64,000 nt of DNA from Martinezella lusitana (GTDB taxonomy: Bacteria; Pseudomonadota; Alphaproteobacteria; Rhizobiales; Rhizobiaceae): contig NZ_JACHBG010000031.1 of NCBI RefSeq assembly GCF_014207095.1, positions 1 through 64,000 on the forward strand, given 5' to 3'. The notes beneath the pieces are model-generated. The model searched no databases, had not been told where the DNA came from, and saw nothing but the letters and a program-made list of their open reading frames with translations. A program made the translations under genes and the position numbers. The first letter of the stretch is position 1, and the number at the start of each line of letters is the position of its first letter. Positions 35,225 through 43,947 of this stretch are shown here, piece after piece.

Positions 35225-35764
35225 TTATGCTGCGGCCGTGGCCTTCAGCGTTTCCAGGACGTTTTGCGGCGATGAAATGCCGTAGGGATCGGTTTGACAG
35301 TTGTCCGAGAAGCCTTCTTCCTCAAACCACTGCTCTACCACGCCGTTATCGACCAGCGCCGCGTAGCGCCAGGAGCGCATTCCGAAACCGAGATTGTGCT
35401 TGGCAACGAGCATGCCCATCTTGCGAGTAAATTCTCCCGACCCGTCAGGGATGAGCTTGACGTTGAGAAGCCCTACGGACTTGCCCCAGGCGTTCATGAC
35501 GAATGCATCGTTTACGGAGAGACAGTAAATCTCATCGATGCCCTTCTTTTGAAACTCCCCATAAAGCCTTTCGAAATCCGGTAGCTGTTGGTTGGTGCAG
35601 GTGGGGGTGAAGGCGCCTGGCAGCGAAAACAAGATGACGCGCTTGCCGCGGAAATAGTCGTCGGATGTCTTGTCTTTCCACCGATAAGGGTTCGGCCCTG
35701 GTAGGGCCTCATCGCGAACACGCGTCCGGAATGTGACGAAGGGAACCTTCTTTTTGATGTTCAT
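35225..35764 (-). CDS. prxS: Peroxiredoxin (Prx5-type), PrxS
   Basis: The 179-aa peroxiredoxin has FSLPGAFTPTCTNQQLPDFERLYGEFQ; the peroxidatic Cys sits in TPTC (PxxxTxxC). A second Cys follows later (CLSVNDAFV). It would reduce hydrogen peroxide and organic peroxides in bacteroids. The gene precedes rpoN2 and is preceded by an excellent sigma-54 promoter (35848), which matches the R. etli prxS-rpoN2 operon. It has no signal peptide and is cytosolic. The C-terminus ends LETLKATAAA, as in other Prx5 homologues. Confidence 0.93.
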   Translation of the reverse strand: MNIKKKVPFVTFRTRVRDEALPGPNPYRWKDKTSDDYFRGKRVILFSLPGAFTPTCTNQQLPDFERLYGEFQKKGIDEIYCLSVNDAFVMNAWGKSVGLLNVKLIPDGSGEFTRKMGMLVAKHNLGFGMRSWRYAALVDNGVVEQWFEEEGFSDNCQTDPYGISSPQNVLETLKATAAA

Positions 35765-35847
35765 CTAACTGTTCCTCATACCGACAATTGACGCGATGTT
35801 TGGCGATTGCGGCTGCATATCCGATCTCGGTCGATATATATTGATCA

Positions 35848-35863
35848 AGCAAGCGCCATGCCA
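35848..35863 (-). promoter_or_regulatory. Sigma-54 promoter of prxS-rpoN2
   Basis: On the minus strand the site reads TGGCATGGCGCTTGCT, a near-perfect TGGCAYG-N4-TTGCT, 84 bases before prxS. No exact TGT-N10-ACA site was seen within 400 bases upstream. Confidence 0.88.
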
Positions 35864-36329
35864 TTTGCCTTAAATGCAGAAAATCATTGTACTGCCGGAA
35901 GGAGCCTGGGTTTGAGTAGGAGCGCCTCCGACAAGGGCGCTGACCCAACCTTCTCACCTCGAATGACCTCCGCCGCGGTGACATCGGTTGGGTCGCTTGT
36001 TATCGGCAAGCGTCCGATGTTCGCAAAAGACGGAACCGTTTCGGATAGTCATGTCAGATCCTTGAACGAGCACCGCCGGCAGGCTTTGACGTGGCCGCCG
36101 TGCTCGCGTTCTTAGGCATAGCGATTTGCCGAGACAGCTCTTCTCATTGCACCGACTGATGTGCCGCTGTTGTTGCTCTCGATCATATCCAGATCGGGAC
36201 GTGCGCCACCCTCCAGCTCTTCGGCAAGGCGCCCGCGTGTCCGGTCGCAATGAGATTAAAAGTTCGTGCCGTGTCATCGCTATTGAATGATTAGGTTCTC
36301 CCTCGCGGGGTCATTCGCCAACCTTTTGA

Positions 36330-36345
36330 TGTGCGAAACGGGACA
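36330..36345 (+). promoter_or_regulatory. NifA activator site upstream of the PEP-mutase gene
   Basis: TGTGCGAAACGGGACA is an exact TGT-N10-ACA site, 84 bases upstream of the -24 element at 36430. Confidence 0.82.
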
Positions 36346-36429
36346 AGAATGTCGGGAGACCGACGATTGGATTACAAGGCCTGGCCGCCGGCCGGGGCAA
36401 GTCGTGCAGTGCGGCCGCCCGCGCTCATC

Positions 36430-36445
36430 CGGCATGCAACTTGCG
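36430..36445 (+). promoter_or_regulatory. Sigma-54 promoter of the PEP-mutase gene
   Basis: CGGCATGCAACTTGCG contains GGCATG and TTGC at the correct GG-N10-GC spacing; only the first base of -24 (C for T) deviates. It is 52 bases before the ATG at 36498. Confidence 0.8.
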
Positions 36446-36497
36446 TCTTTGATTGTTCGCTGCGCTTGGAACTTTCCGATTTTTGATGGAGCATGAC

Positions 36498-37361
36498 ATG
36501 GATCAAAAGGTTTTCGTTCCAAAGAGCATCGGGGCGATTGAGGATCCGACGAAATCGCTCCGCGATCTGATTTCCTCCCCAGACCTGACGCACCTGATGG
36601 GAGCGCATGATGGGCTTTCCGCGGCGGTCGCCATGCAGGCGGGCTTCAAGGCCATTTGGGCGTCTGGCCCGTGCATTTCGAAGAGCCTCGGCTATCGCGA
36701 CGTCAAGGAGGCAAGCTGGACACATTTGATAGAGGTGATGGAACGAATGGCGGACGCCAGCGGCCTGCCGATCCTCGCTGACGGTGATTCCGGCTTCGGG
36801 AACATGAATGGCGCGCGGTTAATGACAGCAAGGCTCTTGCAGCATGGTGCCTCTGGTGTGTGCATCGATGATAAGAGCTTCCCGAAAATGAATTCCTCTG
36901 TCGGCAATCGTCCTCCGCTGGACGATATCGAAAAGTTTTCCGGCCGCCTAAAGGCGATTAAGGATGCCACGGGAAACGACCTCGTGCTTGTCGCTCGCAC
37001 CGAAGCCTTGATCGCCGGTTACGGTCTCAAGGCGGCACTATTGCGCGCGGACGCCTACGCGAACGCCGGCGCCGATGCAATCCTGATCCACTCGGGGGAA
37101 GCGAAGACGCACGAGGTTCTCACCTTTGCGAAGCAATGGAAACGGCTTCCTATCATGATTGCGCCTTCGAATTACTATCGCACAGTCATTTCAGCGCATC
37201 ATGAGGCTGGCATCTCGAATGTCGTCTGGGTCAACCATGCGATGCGTGCAGCGATTGCAGGTATGCGGGCCGCGTACAACTGGATCATCGCCGAAGCAAG
37301 CGCCGGGCCGATTGGGCAGGAGGTCGCGAAGCTCGACGACGGACCCGCTGCGTTATGGTGA
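36498..37361 (+). CDS. Phosphoenolpyruvate mutase-like protein (isocitrate lyase superfamily)
   Basis: This 287-aa protein is a PEP mutase/isocitrate lyase-superfamily TIM barrel. The stretch CIDDKSFPKMNS fits the EDK-x5-NS motif reported for true PEP mutases, with Glu replaced by Asp, and ILADGDSGFGN supplies the Mg-binding Asp pair. PEP mutase forms the carbon-phosphorus bond of phosphonates from PEP. The start at 36498 (MDQKVFVPKSI) follows a GGAG. No phosphonopyruvate decarboxylase or aminotransferase is visible in the window. The gene has its own NifA site and sigma-54 promoter, so it should be expressed in nitrogen-fixing cells. A C-C lyase of the same fold is the alternative. Confidence 0.85.
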   Translation: MDQKVFVPKSIGAIEDPTKSLRDLISSPDLTHLMGAHDGLSAAVAMQAGFKAIWASGPCISKSLGYRDVKEASWTHLIEVMERMADASGLPILADGDSGFGNMNGARLMTARLLQHGASGVCIDDKSFPKMNSSVGNRPPLDDIEKFSGRLKAIKDATGNDLVLVARTEALIAGYGLKAALLRADAYANAGADAILIHSGEAKTHEVLTFAKQWKRLPIMIAPSNYYRTVISAHHEAGISNVVWVNHAMRAAIAGMRAAYNWIIAEASAGPIGQEVAKLDDGPAALW

Positions 37362-37662
37362 ACCGTCTTCGGCGAAAATCGGTATCTCTCTGCGCGCGTG
37401 ATTAGCATTTGTAAGCTGAAGCGGTCAGCCTCGGTACGGTGTCTGCGGAGCCCGATCCGGACGACTTAATGAGACACTTTCCCGCCGAGCTGATGACAAT
37501 GTGGCCGATCGGCAAGGATGTGGGCTTTGAATGACCGCCCCGATATCATCGAGCCTATCGAGGATGCGGAGCCGCCGTCACTGTGATCGGTGACGAGATT
37601 TTGAAAGAACGTGCCGCAGAAAGGTACCACGATCGTCCGTTTGAAGTCGGCATTATCGTTAA
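37362..37662. other. Convergent gap between PEP-mutase and kinase-like genes
   Basis: About 300 bases between two genes that point at each other. I see no hairpin-plus-T-run strong enough to call a terminator and no gene. Confidence 0.45.
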
Positions 37663-38391
37663 CTAAGCAGAACATGATGGGACCCTTTCATTTGTGGTGA
37701 TGTAGGTCGCTCTCACATGCTTTCCCTCGGTCCAATCACGCAGCCGGTTTGGATGGGTGCCGTTGATAACGACCCCCGCAGCACCCCGCAATGACATGAA
37801 ATGAGCTGCACAAGCATCGACTGACGCATGACCAAGCTCGGCAAGATCGTGGGCATCTATTTCCTCGATCAACGCCCCCGGATCGTGAGTTGCCGCATTG
37901 CGATAGACGCCGTCTACATCGGTCAGAATTGCCAGTAGCGGAGCATTGGTTACCCACGCAATCCACGCCGCCACAGCGTTAGACGTTATGTCCAAACTCC
38001 ATTCGACCGAATCCGTTGTGAAGAGCATGCGCGAGGCAAGCAGAACCGGAATTTTGCCAACCTTTGCCAGGCTCCGACATTCGCTCAACGTTGCAGACGG
38101 AACAAGTTTCGAAGAGAAGGCACGATTCGCCAGCAAATATCCTGTCTCATCTTGGACAAGAGCGCACGCGTGATGGGTCATCACCGATGGGGGAGGATAT
38201 AGGTCTTCAACACGCTCAATCGCCTTGTCGTTTAAGTCTCCGCCAGGAACGACCAAAATTCGATGTCCACGCTCGACCAAGCGCTCGAGTTCGGCGACAG
38301 CCGTCCTAAAAACCGACAGATCATGCATGAGGCTTCCGTGGAACTTGACAACTATTGAAAAGCCGCATGGGGGAAGACTTTGGGTGAACAT
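37663..38391 (-). CDS. Amino acid kinase-fold protein
   Basis: The 242-aa protein begins MFTQSLPPCGFSIVVKFHGSL, with the VVKFxGS strand-loop of amino acid kinases (aspartokinase, uridylate kinase, MosAB, FomA families). RILVVPGGDLNDKAIERV is the second loop, LAILTDVDGVYRNAATHDPGAL the nucleotide-side motif with the conserved Asp-Val-Asp-Gly. The start at 38391 is chosen to keep the fold complete and minimal; an upstream frame to 38499 adds nothing recognisable. It could be a phosphonate-pathway kinase or a molybdate-storage-like protein; the sequence alone does not decide. The gene points at the PEP-mutase gene and shares no operon with it. Confidence 0.75.
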   Translation of the reverse strand: MFTQSLPPCGFSIVVKFHGSLMHDLSVFRTAVAELERLVERGHRILVVPGGDLNDKAIERVEDLYPPPSVMTHHACALVQDETGYLLANRAFSSKLVPSATLSECRSLAKVGKIPVLLASRMLFTTDSVEWSLDITSNAVAAWIAWVTNAPLLAILTDVDGVYRNAATHDPGALIEEIDAHDLAELGHASVDACAAHFMSLRGAAGVVINGTHPNRLRDWTEGKHVRATYITTNERVPSCSA

Positions 38392-39140
38392 GCCTGAACC
38401 TCGCCCTGCCACTGTGAAGGCGCCATGTAGGTTTTGCGGGCTTCTCGATGTCAGATGGAGAACTGAGACCTTCTGAAAAGCCGCAGCGTACAACTGCATC
38501 CGTTCAACGCCATTTGGGAGAGCAAGCTCGATTACGTTGAACCTAATGTCGAGAAGTTTCGTCGCGTTTGAAAAGTCGCTCTTCCTCCATTTCTCCGCAA
38601 TTCTTCACCGAACGATGTTGGAGACGTCTCGAACGTGCTACGGCTCTTTGTCCGGGATGCTCAAGCTGACGGGCCTTTCATTTAGCTGTAGGCCTACATG
38701 ATCCAGTGTTCCACGCAGCGACCAACGAGAGAAATATGTCTCGGCGGCTCTCACTGCGTCGCAACAACCTCAAAAACCATGCCAACTTTGCAGAGCGAGC
38801 CCGCGAAAAGTTTTCTCAATGTTTCCTACCGACTTAGGGCTGAAGATAGCGAACACCTCAGAGGCGGCGTCGTGAAGATTCAAACGCACACACTGTCCAA
38901 TTCGTCAGATAACCGACACGGGTTTTGTTAAGTCAATTTCTCGCCGTCCCACGCTAAACATTTGAAATTGACGAACGAAACCATTCCGTCCGGCGACACG
39001 GGTCGCGTTGGCGTGAGATTTGAATGGGATGGGTGCTGGAATGGCGATGCTGACCTGTAAACGATTATTCGATCCGGTCGGCAGGAGAAAAGGCGGACCG
39101 TATCAAATCGTCCAATCGGATTTTGTCAAAGAAGAGAACA
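38392..39140. other. Non-coding or relic DNA
   Basis: About 750 bases with only short overlapping frames and no recognised motif. The longest frame (38698-38931, plus) has no ribosome-binding site and no recognisable fold. The segment at 39106-39130 looks loosely like the right half of a nod box but is not good enough to call. Confidence 0.4.
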
Positions 39141-39290
39141 ATGGAAGCCAAAAGAGCGAACGGTCTGACGTGCCATATTCCCGACAACTTTAAGCCGCGG
39201 CTGAGCGAACTTACGGACGTCGAACCAAACGACGGTTTGACAGATGAGAAGCATATTGGCGGGCCGCCCCGTGCCAGGTGCAAAGTGTAG
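39141..39290 (+). CDS. Possible small protein, 49 aa
   Basis: A frame with GAAGAG before the ATG reads MEAKRANGLTCHIPDNFKP ... and ends GGPPRARCKV. It is polar, has no membrane segment, and I recognise no family. It precedes the SnoaL-like gene by 100 bases in the same direction. It could be a leader peptide or chance. Confidence 0.25.
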   Translation: MEAKRANGLTCHIPDNFKPRLSELTDVEPNDGLTDEKHIGGPPRARCKV

Positions 39291-39390
39291 CATCTCCTCG
39301 ATGATCCGCCGGCTCCGAATATCCTGGCGCCGTTGCGGCGTCGCTCAATGTACGAATGCCTCTTCCCATCTTGAAATTAGCGACAAAGCG

Positions 39391-39957
39391 ATGCGCCACG
39401 AACAAATTACCGAATTACTTGATCGGGAGGCGATCCGTGATTGTCTTTATCGATACTGTCGCGGGATAGATCGGGCAGACGAGGCGGCGCTGCGCAGTGC
39501 GTACTGGCCGGATGCGCATGACAATCACGGCGCTTATTCGGGCTCGGCAGAGGGGTTCATAGAGTTCGCGCGCGGTGTCTTCAAGACCGAACAGCGCAAC
39601 ATCCATCAGATCACGAACATTCTGATCGAGTTCATCGACCCGGCGGAGGCTGCCGTCGAGAGTTACTTCACTGCGCTGCAACGCGGACCGGACGGGGCAA
39701 GGACACTACGTCAGGTTCTCTTGTGCGGCCGTTATTGCGATCTGTTTCAGAAAAGGGAAGGTGAGTGGCGCATCGCCGAGCGGACTGTCGTCTACGATTG
39801 GTTCGAGGAACAGCCCGCGCCAGTGACCTCCGAGACGGAGCGTTTCGGTCTCCGGCAGCCGATCGGGGCATCATATCCAATCGATCCGGTCTATGCGCTC
39901 TTGAACCGTCGTTTTCTTCAGAAACGTGAAGGCCACATGGCGAAAACGCCTCGGTGA
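39391..39957 (+). CDS. SnoaL-like (NTF2-fold) protein
   Basis: The 188-aa protein starts MRHEQITELLDREAIRDCLYRYCRGIDRADEAALRSAYWPDAHDNHG, the standard opening of the SnoaL_4/NTF2-like fold, with the R-G-x-D-R-x-D turn and W-x-D-A-x-x-x-H/N-x-G residues that line the pocket in dehydratases or scaffold-type members. The second half (RYCDLFQKREGEWRIAERTVVYDWFEEQPA) is the closing beta sheet. Start at 39391 is the family N-terminus. It is followed by an SDR at 115 bases and a flavin monooxygenase-like gene, suggesting a small catabolic or biosynthetic operon. Confidence 0.82.
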   Translation: MRHEQITELLDREAIRDCLYRYCRGIDRADEAALRSAYWPDAHDNHGAYSGSAEGFIEFARGVFKTEQRNIHQITNILIEFIDPAEAAVESYFTALQRGPDGARTLRQVLLCGRYCDLFQKREGEWRIAERTVVYDWFEEQPAPVTSETERFGLRQPIGASYPIDPVYALLNRRFLQKREGHMAKTPR

Positions 39958-40072
39958 TGAGCGGTTTCAGATCTTCGTCGGCGGCGAAATGGAAACGTGA
40001 CCTTTCTGTCTACCGCCATGTCGGGATGGTTGTCCGGAAAAAAGGTCCGGGAAACGGTCAGGAGAATTCCTC

Positions 40073-41575
40073 ATGAGAAAGCAACGCGTCGTCATCATTA
40101 CAGGCGCTGCAGGCGGGATCGGCCGCGCACTCGTCGACGCTCATCTCAATGTCGGGGACATTGTTGTTGCCGCGGACCTCCCGGACAGCGGTGTGCTTGA
40201 ACTGGCTCGCGGTTTCGGCGCTGCGGATCTCGGACTTGAATTCGATGTCTCACGGGAAGAGGACATCCTTGTCCTTTATGAGCGGATCGACGCGCAGTTC
40301 GACCACATCGACGTTCTTGTCAATAACGCGGCGATGGGGCCCAGCATGGCCGCGACCACGCAGACCCCCATCGACGACTTCCGACGCGTATTGGCGGTAA
40401 ATCTGATCGGGCCCTTCCTCATGGCTCGCGAAGCCGCACGGCGGATGCAGCCAGGTGCTGCGATTATCAACGTCGCCTCGATGGCCGGGATAATTGGCAA
40501 TCCAAAACGCAACGCCTACGCTGCTTCGAAAGCGGGCCTTATCTCGATTACGAAGTCGCTCGCCTGCGAGTTGGCTTCACTTGGCATCCGCGTGATGGCA
40601 GTGGCGCCGGGCTATGTGCGAACGCCGATGGTCGCGCAATTGGAACACGCTGGCCAGACGAACTTAGAGGCGGTGCGCAGCCGTGTGCCGATGGGGCGCA
40701 TGGCGCGTCCGGACGAAATTGCACGAGCCGTGCGGTTTCTCGCCAGCCCGGATGCGCACTGTATCAACGGCACGGTGCTGACAATTGATGGCGGGTGGAT
40801 GTCCTTCAACCAGCCTGGCGACGCGCACCCGCGAGTAAGCGAAATACCACAAGCCGAACTTTCCCGTCCGCCACAATCAACCAATAAGCGGATTGTCCTC
40901 GTCACGGGCGGCGCGACCAGCATAGGCGCGGCCGTTGCTCGCCGCTTTGCAGCAAATGGCGATACCGTCGTACTTGCCGACATAAACGGCGCCGCGGCGG
41001 CGAAGTTCGCAAAATCCCTCGGCGGCGAGCACATTGGAAAATCCGTGGACATTGCAAGCGAAATGCAGGTGGTAGCACTGTTCGACGATTTGCGGGAGCG
41101 GTTCGGGGGGCTTGATGTCCTCGTCAACAGTGCCGCTTGGCCCGACAGTTGCAAGTCGGGAGTTGAGCAAACGCCTGCCGAGATCGCGCGCGTCATTGAT
41201 GTCAACCTCACCGGTGCCTTCACCTGCGCGCGTGAGGCTATCAAAATGATGCGGCCCGACGGGGTAATCCTGAATATCGGATCCATCAACCGCTCCCTGA
41301 CGATTGCCCAGCGCCATGCATATGGCGCATCAAAGGCGGGCTTGGAAATGCTGACCCGCTGCATGGCGGCCGAACTCGGGCCGGTTGGCATTCGGACTGC
41401 GACGATTGCTCTTGGCTTCATTCACACACCTGATAGCGCACAGAACGCGATCAGCCGCCGCAACCCAGCCCTTGGCGGGGGGCAGTTCGAAGGCATGGCA
41501 AACGCCGCGTTCTTCCTAGCTTCGCCAGATGCTTCATACATCAACGGATCGACCCTCTACGTCGGCGCCGGCTGA
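40073..41575 (+). CDS. Tandem two-domain short-chain dehydrogenase/reductase
   Basis: The 500-aa protein carries two complete SDR domains. Domain 1 (residues 5-245) has TGAAGGIGRALV, NNAAMG and the catalytic YAASKAG; domain 2 (about 275-500) has TGGATSIGAAVARRF, NSAAWP and YGASKAG. Both have the Tyr-x3-Lys pair, so both may be active, presumably NAD(P)-dependent oxidoreductases acting in sequence or with one regulatory copy. A fused pair of this type is uncommon, but I recall a similar uncharacterised two-domain SDR (y4vI) on the NGR234 symbiotic plasmid. RBS: AGGAG 10 bases before the ATG. It is probably in one operon with the flanking genes. Confidence 0.87.
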   Translation: MRKQRVVIITGAAGGIGRALVDAHLNVGDIVVAADLPDSGVLELARGFGAADLGLEFDVSREEDILVLYERIDAQFDHIDVLVNNAAMGPSMAATTQTPIDDFRRVLAVNLIGPFLMAREAARRMQPGAAIINVASMAGIIGNPKRNAYAASKAGLISITKSLACELASLGIRVMAVAPGYVRTPMVAQLEHAGQTNLEAVRSRVPMGRMARPDEIARAVRFLASPDAHCINGTVLTIDGGWMSFNQPGDAHPRVSEIPQAELSRPPQSTNKRIVLVTGGATSIGAAVARRFAANGDTVVLADINGAAAAKFAKSLGGEHIGKSVDIASEMQVVALFDDLRERFGGLDVLVNSAAWPDSCKSGVEQTPAEIARVIDVNLTGAFTCAREAIKMMRPDGVILNIGSINRSLTIAQRHAYGASKAGLEMLTRCMAAELGPVGIRTATIALGFIHTPDSAQNAISRRNPALGGGQFEGMANAAFFLASPDASYINGSTLYVGAG

Positions 41576-41821
41576 CTTCGGACAATGTTGTATTCTACCC
41601 ACGATCGGAAGCATTCACGGGAAATCGAAAACGACACTGTGTGCCAAACGGCATCCGGAGCGTCATCGAATTTGACAGTTTTAAGGAGCACTTGCGGCCG
41701 GGGAACGGCAAGCGATTTTGTTTCAAAGCCCCGAATATCAAAAAAGCCGATTGGATCAGTAGCCACGGATACATGCCCGCTGACCATTCGCGAATGGACC
41801 CAACGTGAATGAGGAAACGTT

Positions 41822-42877
41822 ATGGAATTTGCGACCTTCATCCTTGCCTCCCAGCGGGGCTATCATCAATCGGCCGACAGAATCATCCGCAACTCAATCG
41901 AACAGGCAGTCCTTTCGGAGCAAGCTGGCTTCAACACCGCATGGTTTGCCGAACACCACTTCAACAACTATAGCCTCGTTCCATCGCCGTTGATGATGGT
42001 GGCCCATTGCGCCGGCCGGACGAACTCCATCCGCCTCGGCACTGGTGTTTGCGTATTGCCGCTTTATCAACCGCAGCGCCTGCTTTCCGAGATAGGTTTC
42101 GCCGATATCGTTTCGAGCGGCCGCCTGGAGCTTGGCGTCGGCTCTGGATATCAGCAGTTTGAGTTTGACCGCTTTGGTGTCGATATCGATGAGGCGCCCG
42201 CTGTCTTTTCGGAATATCTGGACGTCCTTCTCAAGGGCCTCACGCAAAAGATTTTTGAGCACAATGGCCAATATTTAAAGGTACCACCGACGGCGATTTC
42301 GGTGCGGACTATCCAGAAGCCGGCCCCCCCAATCTGGATCGCTACGGCGTCCGGATACAACATGGGCCGGGCCTATCGGGAAGGACACAATCTTTTCGTC
42401 ACGGCATTCCACGATGGCTTGGGCGCTTTAAGCAAGCTTCGCGAGAGCGTCGAGAACGCGGCACTCGCAAAAGGTAAGGATGCCGCGGATGCCAAGATTT
42501 CGCTGTTGCGTTGTTGTTATGCCAGCGATAACGAAACGGAGATCAACAGCTATCTCGACAACGCCCGTTTCCAGCGCCGGCTATCGGAAGCGCTTCATCA
42601 GCGCCGCCAACAAACCGAGGACGGCTATCTTCTGCAGGAAACCCCGACCAAGCAGGACCTGTCGTTTCAGACGATGCGCGACAATCTACCAATCGGCAGT
42701 GTGAATCGGGTGATCGATCGCCTGCTCGAAGAGATCAGTGTGCTGAAGCCGTCCCAGATCGCAATTCACTGCCAATTGGGCGATTTCGATCATCAGGCGA
42801 TGCTGCGGCAAATCGAACTCTGGGGAGACAAGATCATCCCGGCTGTCAACAAGTCGCTCGGTCATGCGCAGCCATGA
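41822..42877 (+). CDS. Luciferase-like flavin-dependent monooxygenase
   Basis: This 351-aa protein is a bacterial luciferase-family enzyme: MEFATFILASQRGYHQSADRI, EQAGFNTAWFAEHHFNNYSLVPSPLMM (the WxAEHHF active-site segment), RLGTGVCVLPLYQPQRLLSE and GRLELGVGSGYQQFEFDRFG. It would use FMNH2 and oxygen to oxidise an organic substrate. The start follows GAGGAAAC. It lies 246 bases after the tandem SDR. The last residues end in the gap before the IS5 element and no gene is lost from it. I recall a homologous y4vJ in NGR234 next to y4vI; the function there is unknown too. Confidence 0.87.
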   Translation: MEFATFILASQRGYHQSADRIIRNSIEQAVLSEQAGFNTAWFAEHHFNNYSLVPSPLMMVAHCAGRTNSIRLGTGVCVLPLYQPQRLLSEIGFADIVSSGRLELGVGSGYQQFEFDRFGVDIDEAPAVFSEYLDVLLKGLTQKIFEHNGQYLKVPPTAISVRTIQKPAPPIWIATASGYNMGRAYREGHNLFVTAFHDGLGALSKLRESVENAALAKGKDAADAKISLLRCCYASDNETEINSYLDNARFQRRLSEALHQRRQQTEDGYLLQETPTKQDLSFQTMRDNLPIGSVNRVIDRLLEEISVLKPSQIAIHCQLGDFDHQAMLRQIELWGDKIIPAVNKSLGHAQP

Positions 42878-42914
42878 CCGGATAACCCCTTCCGAGATCA
42901 CAGAGCAATTTTTG

Positions 42915-43012
42915 ATGATGAACCGTCTGGATATCACTGAAGTCGGTCTCGGTTCACGGCGAACGGCCCTCGCTGACGATCCGGATCTCTGGCCAGAAGA
43001 GACGGCGATTTA
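42915..43012 (+). pseudogene. Short frame cut by the IS5 insertion
   Basis: A frame MMNRLDITEVGLGSRRTALADD ... ends by a TAG created exactly at the IS5 boundary (TA from the target TTA plus the first G of the element). It is preceded by no strong ribosome-binding site. It may be the truncated front of a lost gene or chance. Confidence 0.25.
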
Positions 43013-43944
43013 GAGCCTGACCGAAAAAGAGTTGAGTGAAATCAGTCATTTGTGATTCTGTTTGTTTGCTTAGGACGAACGGAGACCACAATGGGTTGGA
43101 CTGATTTCACCCGTCGGCAATATGCCCGACGCGCGAGTCGTTATGCAAGTGATCTGACGGACCGGGAGTGGGGGTTGATCTCGCCTTGCCTACCTGGGCC
43201 AAGGCGTTTGGGCAGGCCACGGAGAACCGATCTTCGCGAGGTCGTGAATGCGCTGCTTTATATTGCTTCGACGGGTTGTCAGTGGCGAATGCTGCCAAAG
43301 GACTTTCCACCGTTTACGACAGTTCAAGCCTATTTCTACGAATGGCGGGCAATGGGTTTATGGGGCCGGATCAACCATCGTCTTGTGATGGAGACGCGCG
43401 AGCTGGAAGGTCGGCAAGCCTCGCCGTCCGCTGGCGTGATCGACAGTCAGAGCGTGAAAACCACAGAAAGCGGCGGGATTTCGGGCTATGACGCCGGCAA
43501 GAAGCTCAAGGGGCGAAAGCGCCACATCATTGTCGACACGCTGGGGCTGATGGTCGGCCTGATAGTGCATGGCGCGGACATTCAGGACCGTGATGGGGCA
43601 TTCGGTCTCCTGAAATCGATCCGCCACCGCTGGCCCTGGCTCCGACATGTTTTCGCCGATGGCGGCTATGCGGGCGACAAGCTGAAGGGGAGATTGGCGA
43701 AGTTCGGCCAGTGGACAATTGAAATCGTCAAGCGTTCCGACAAGGCCAAGGGCTTCACTGTCCTGCCGCGCCGCTGGGTGGTGGAACGGACCTTCGCCTG
43801 GCTCGGTCGTTGCCGTAGACTGGCCAAGGATTGGGAGAAAACGATCGCCTCCGCCGAGGCATGGATCACAATCGCCCACATCCGCATCCTTACACGGCGG
43901 CTCGCAAGATAAAGATATTGCTGAGGTCTTTTTGAGTCAGCCTC
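43013..43944 (+). mobile_element. IS5-family (IS1031-group-like) insertion sequence
   Basis: Terminal inverted repeats are GAGCCTGACCGAAAAAGAG (left) and, read inward, GAGGCTGACTCAAAAAGAC (right). TTA occurs on both sides (43010-43012 and 43945-43947), a 3-base TNA target duplication as in the IS1031 group. Length 932 bases, one transposase gene. The insertion is intact and sits at the very edge of the IS701-like element that follows. Confidence 0.92.
43091..43912 (+). CDS. IS5-family DDE transposase
   Basis: The 273-aa transposase starts MGWTDFTRRQYARRASRY, has the IS5-type N-terminal DUF4096-like part (LTDREWGLISPCLPGPRRLGRP), the DDE domain with VIDSQSVKTTES (first Asp), HVFADGGYAGDK (second Asp) and the R-W-V-V-E-R-T-F-A-W (Glu) region. 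It is complete and in one frame. The start at 43091 is preferred to the upstream one at 43052 because it gives the family start and has an adequate spacing from CGGAGA. Confidence 0.9.
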   Translation: MGWTDFTRRQYARRASRYASDLTDREWGLISPCLPGPRRLGRPRRTDLREVVNALLYIASTGCQWRMLPKDFPPFTTVQAYFYEWRAMGLWGRINHRLVMETRELEGRQASPSAGVIDSQSVKTTESGGISGYDAGKKLKGRKRHIIVDTLGLMVGLIVHGADIQDRDGAFGLLKSIRHRWPWLRHVFADGGYAGDKLKGRLAKFGQWTIEIVKRSDKAKGFTVLPRRWVVERTFAWLGRCRRLAKDWEKTIASAEAWITIAHIRILTRRLAR

Positions 43945-43947
43945 TTA

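Noticed and set aside
39009..39025. Sigma-54-like TGGCGTGAGATTTGAA before the SnoaL-like gene
   Set aside because: Spacing is acceptable, but there is no TGT-N10-ACA site upstream and the start codon is about 380 bases away. Not strong enough to annotate.
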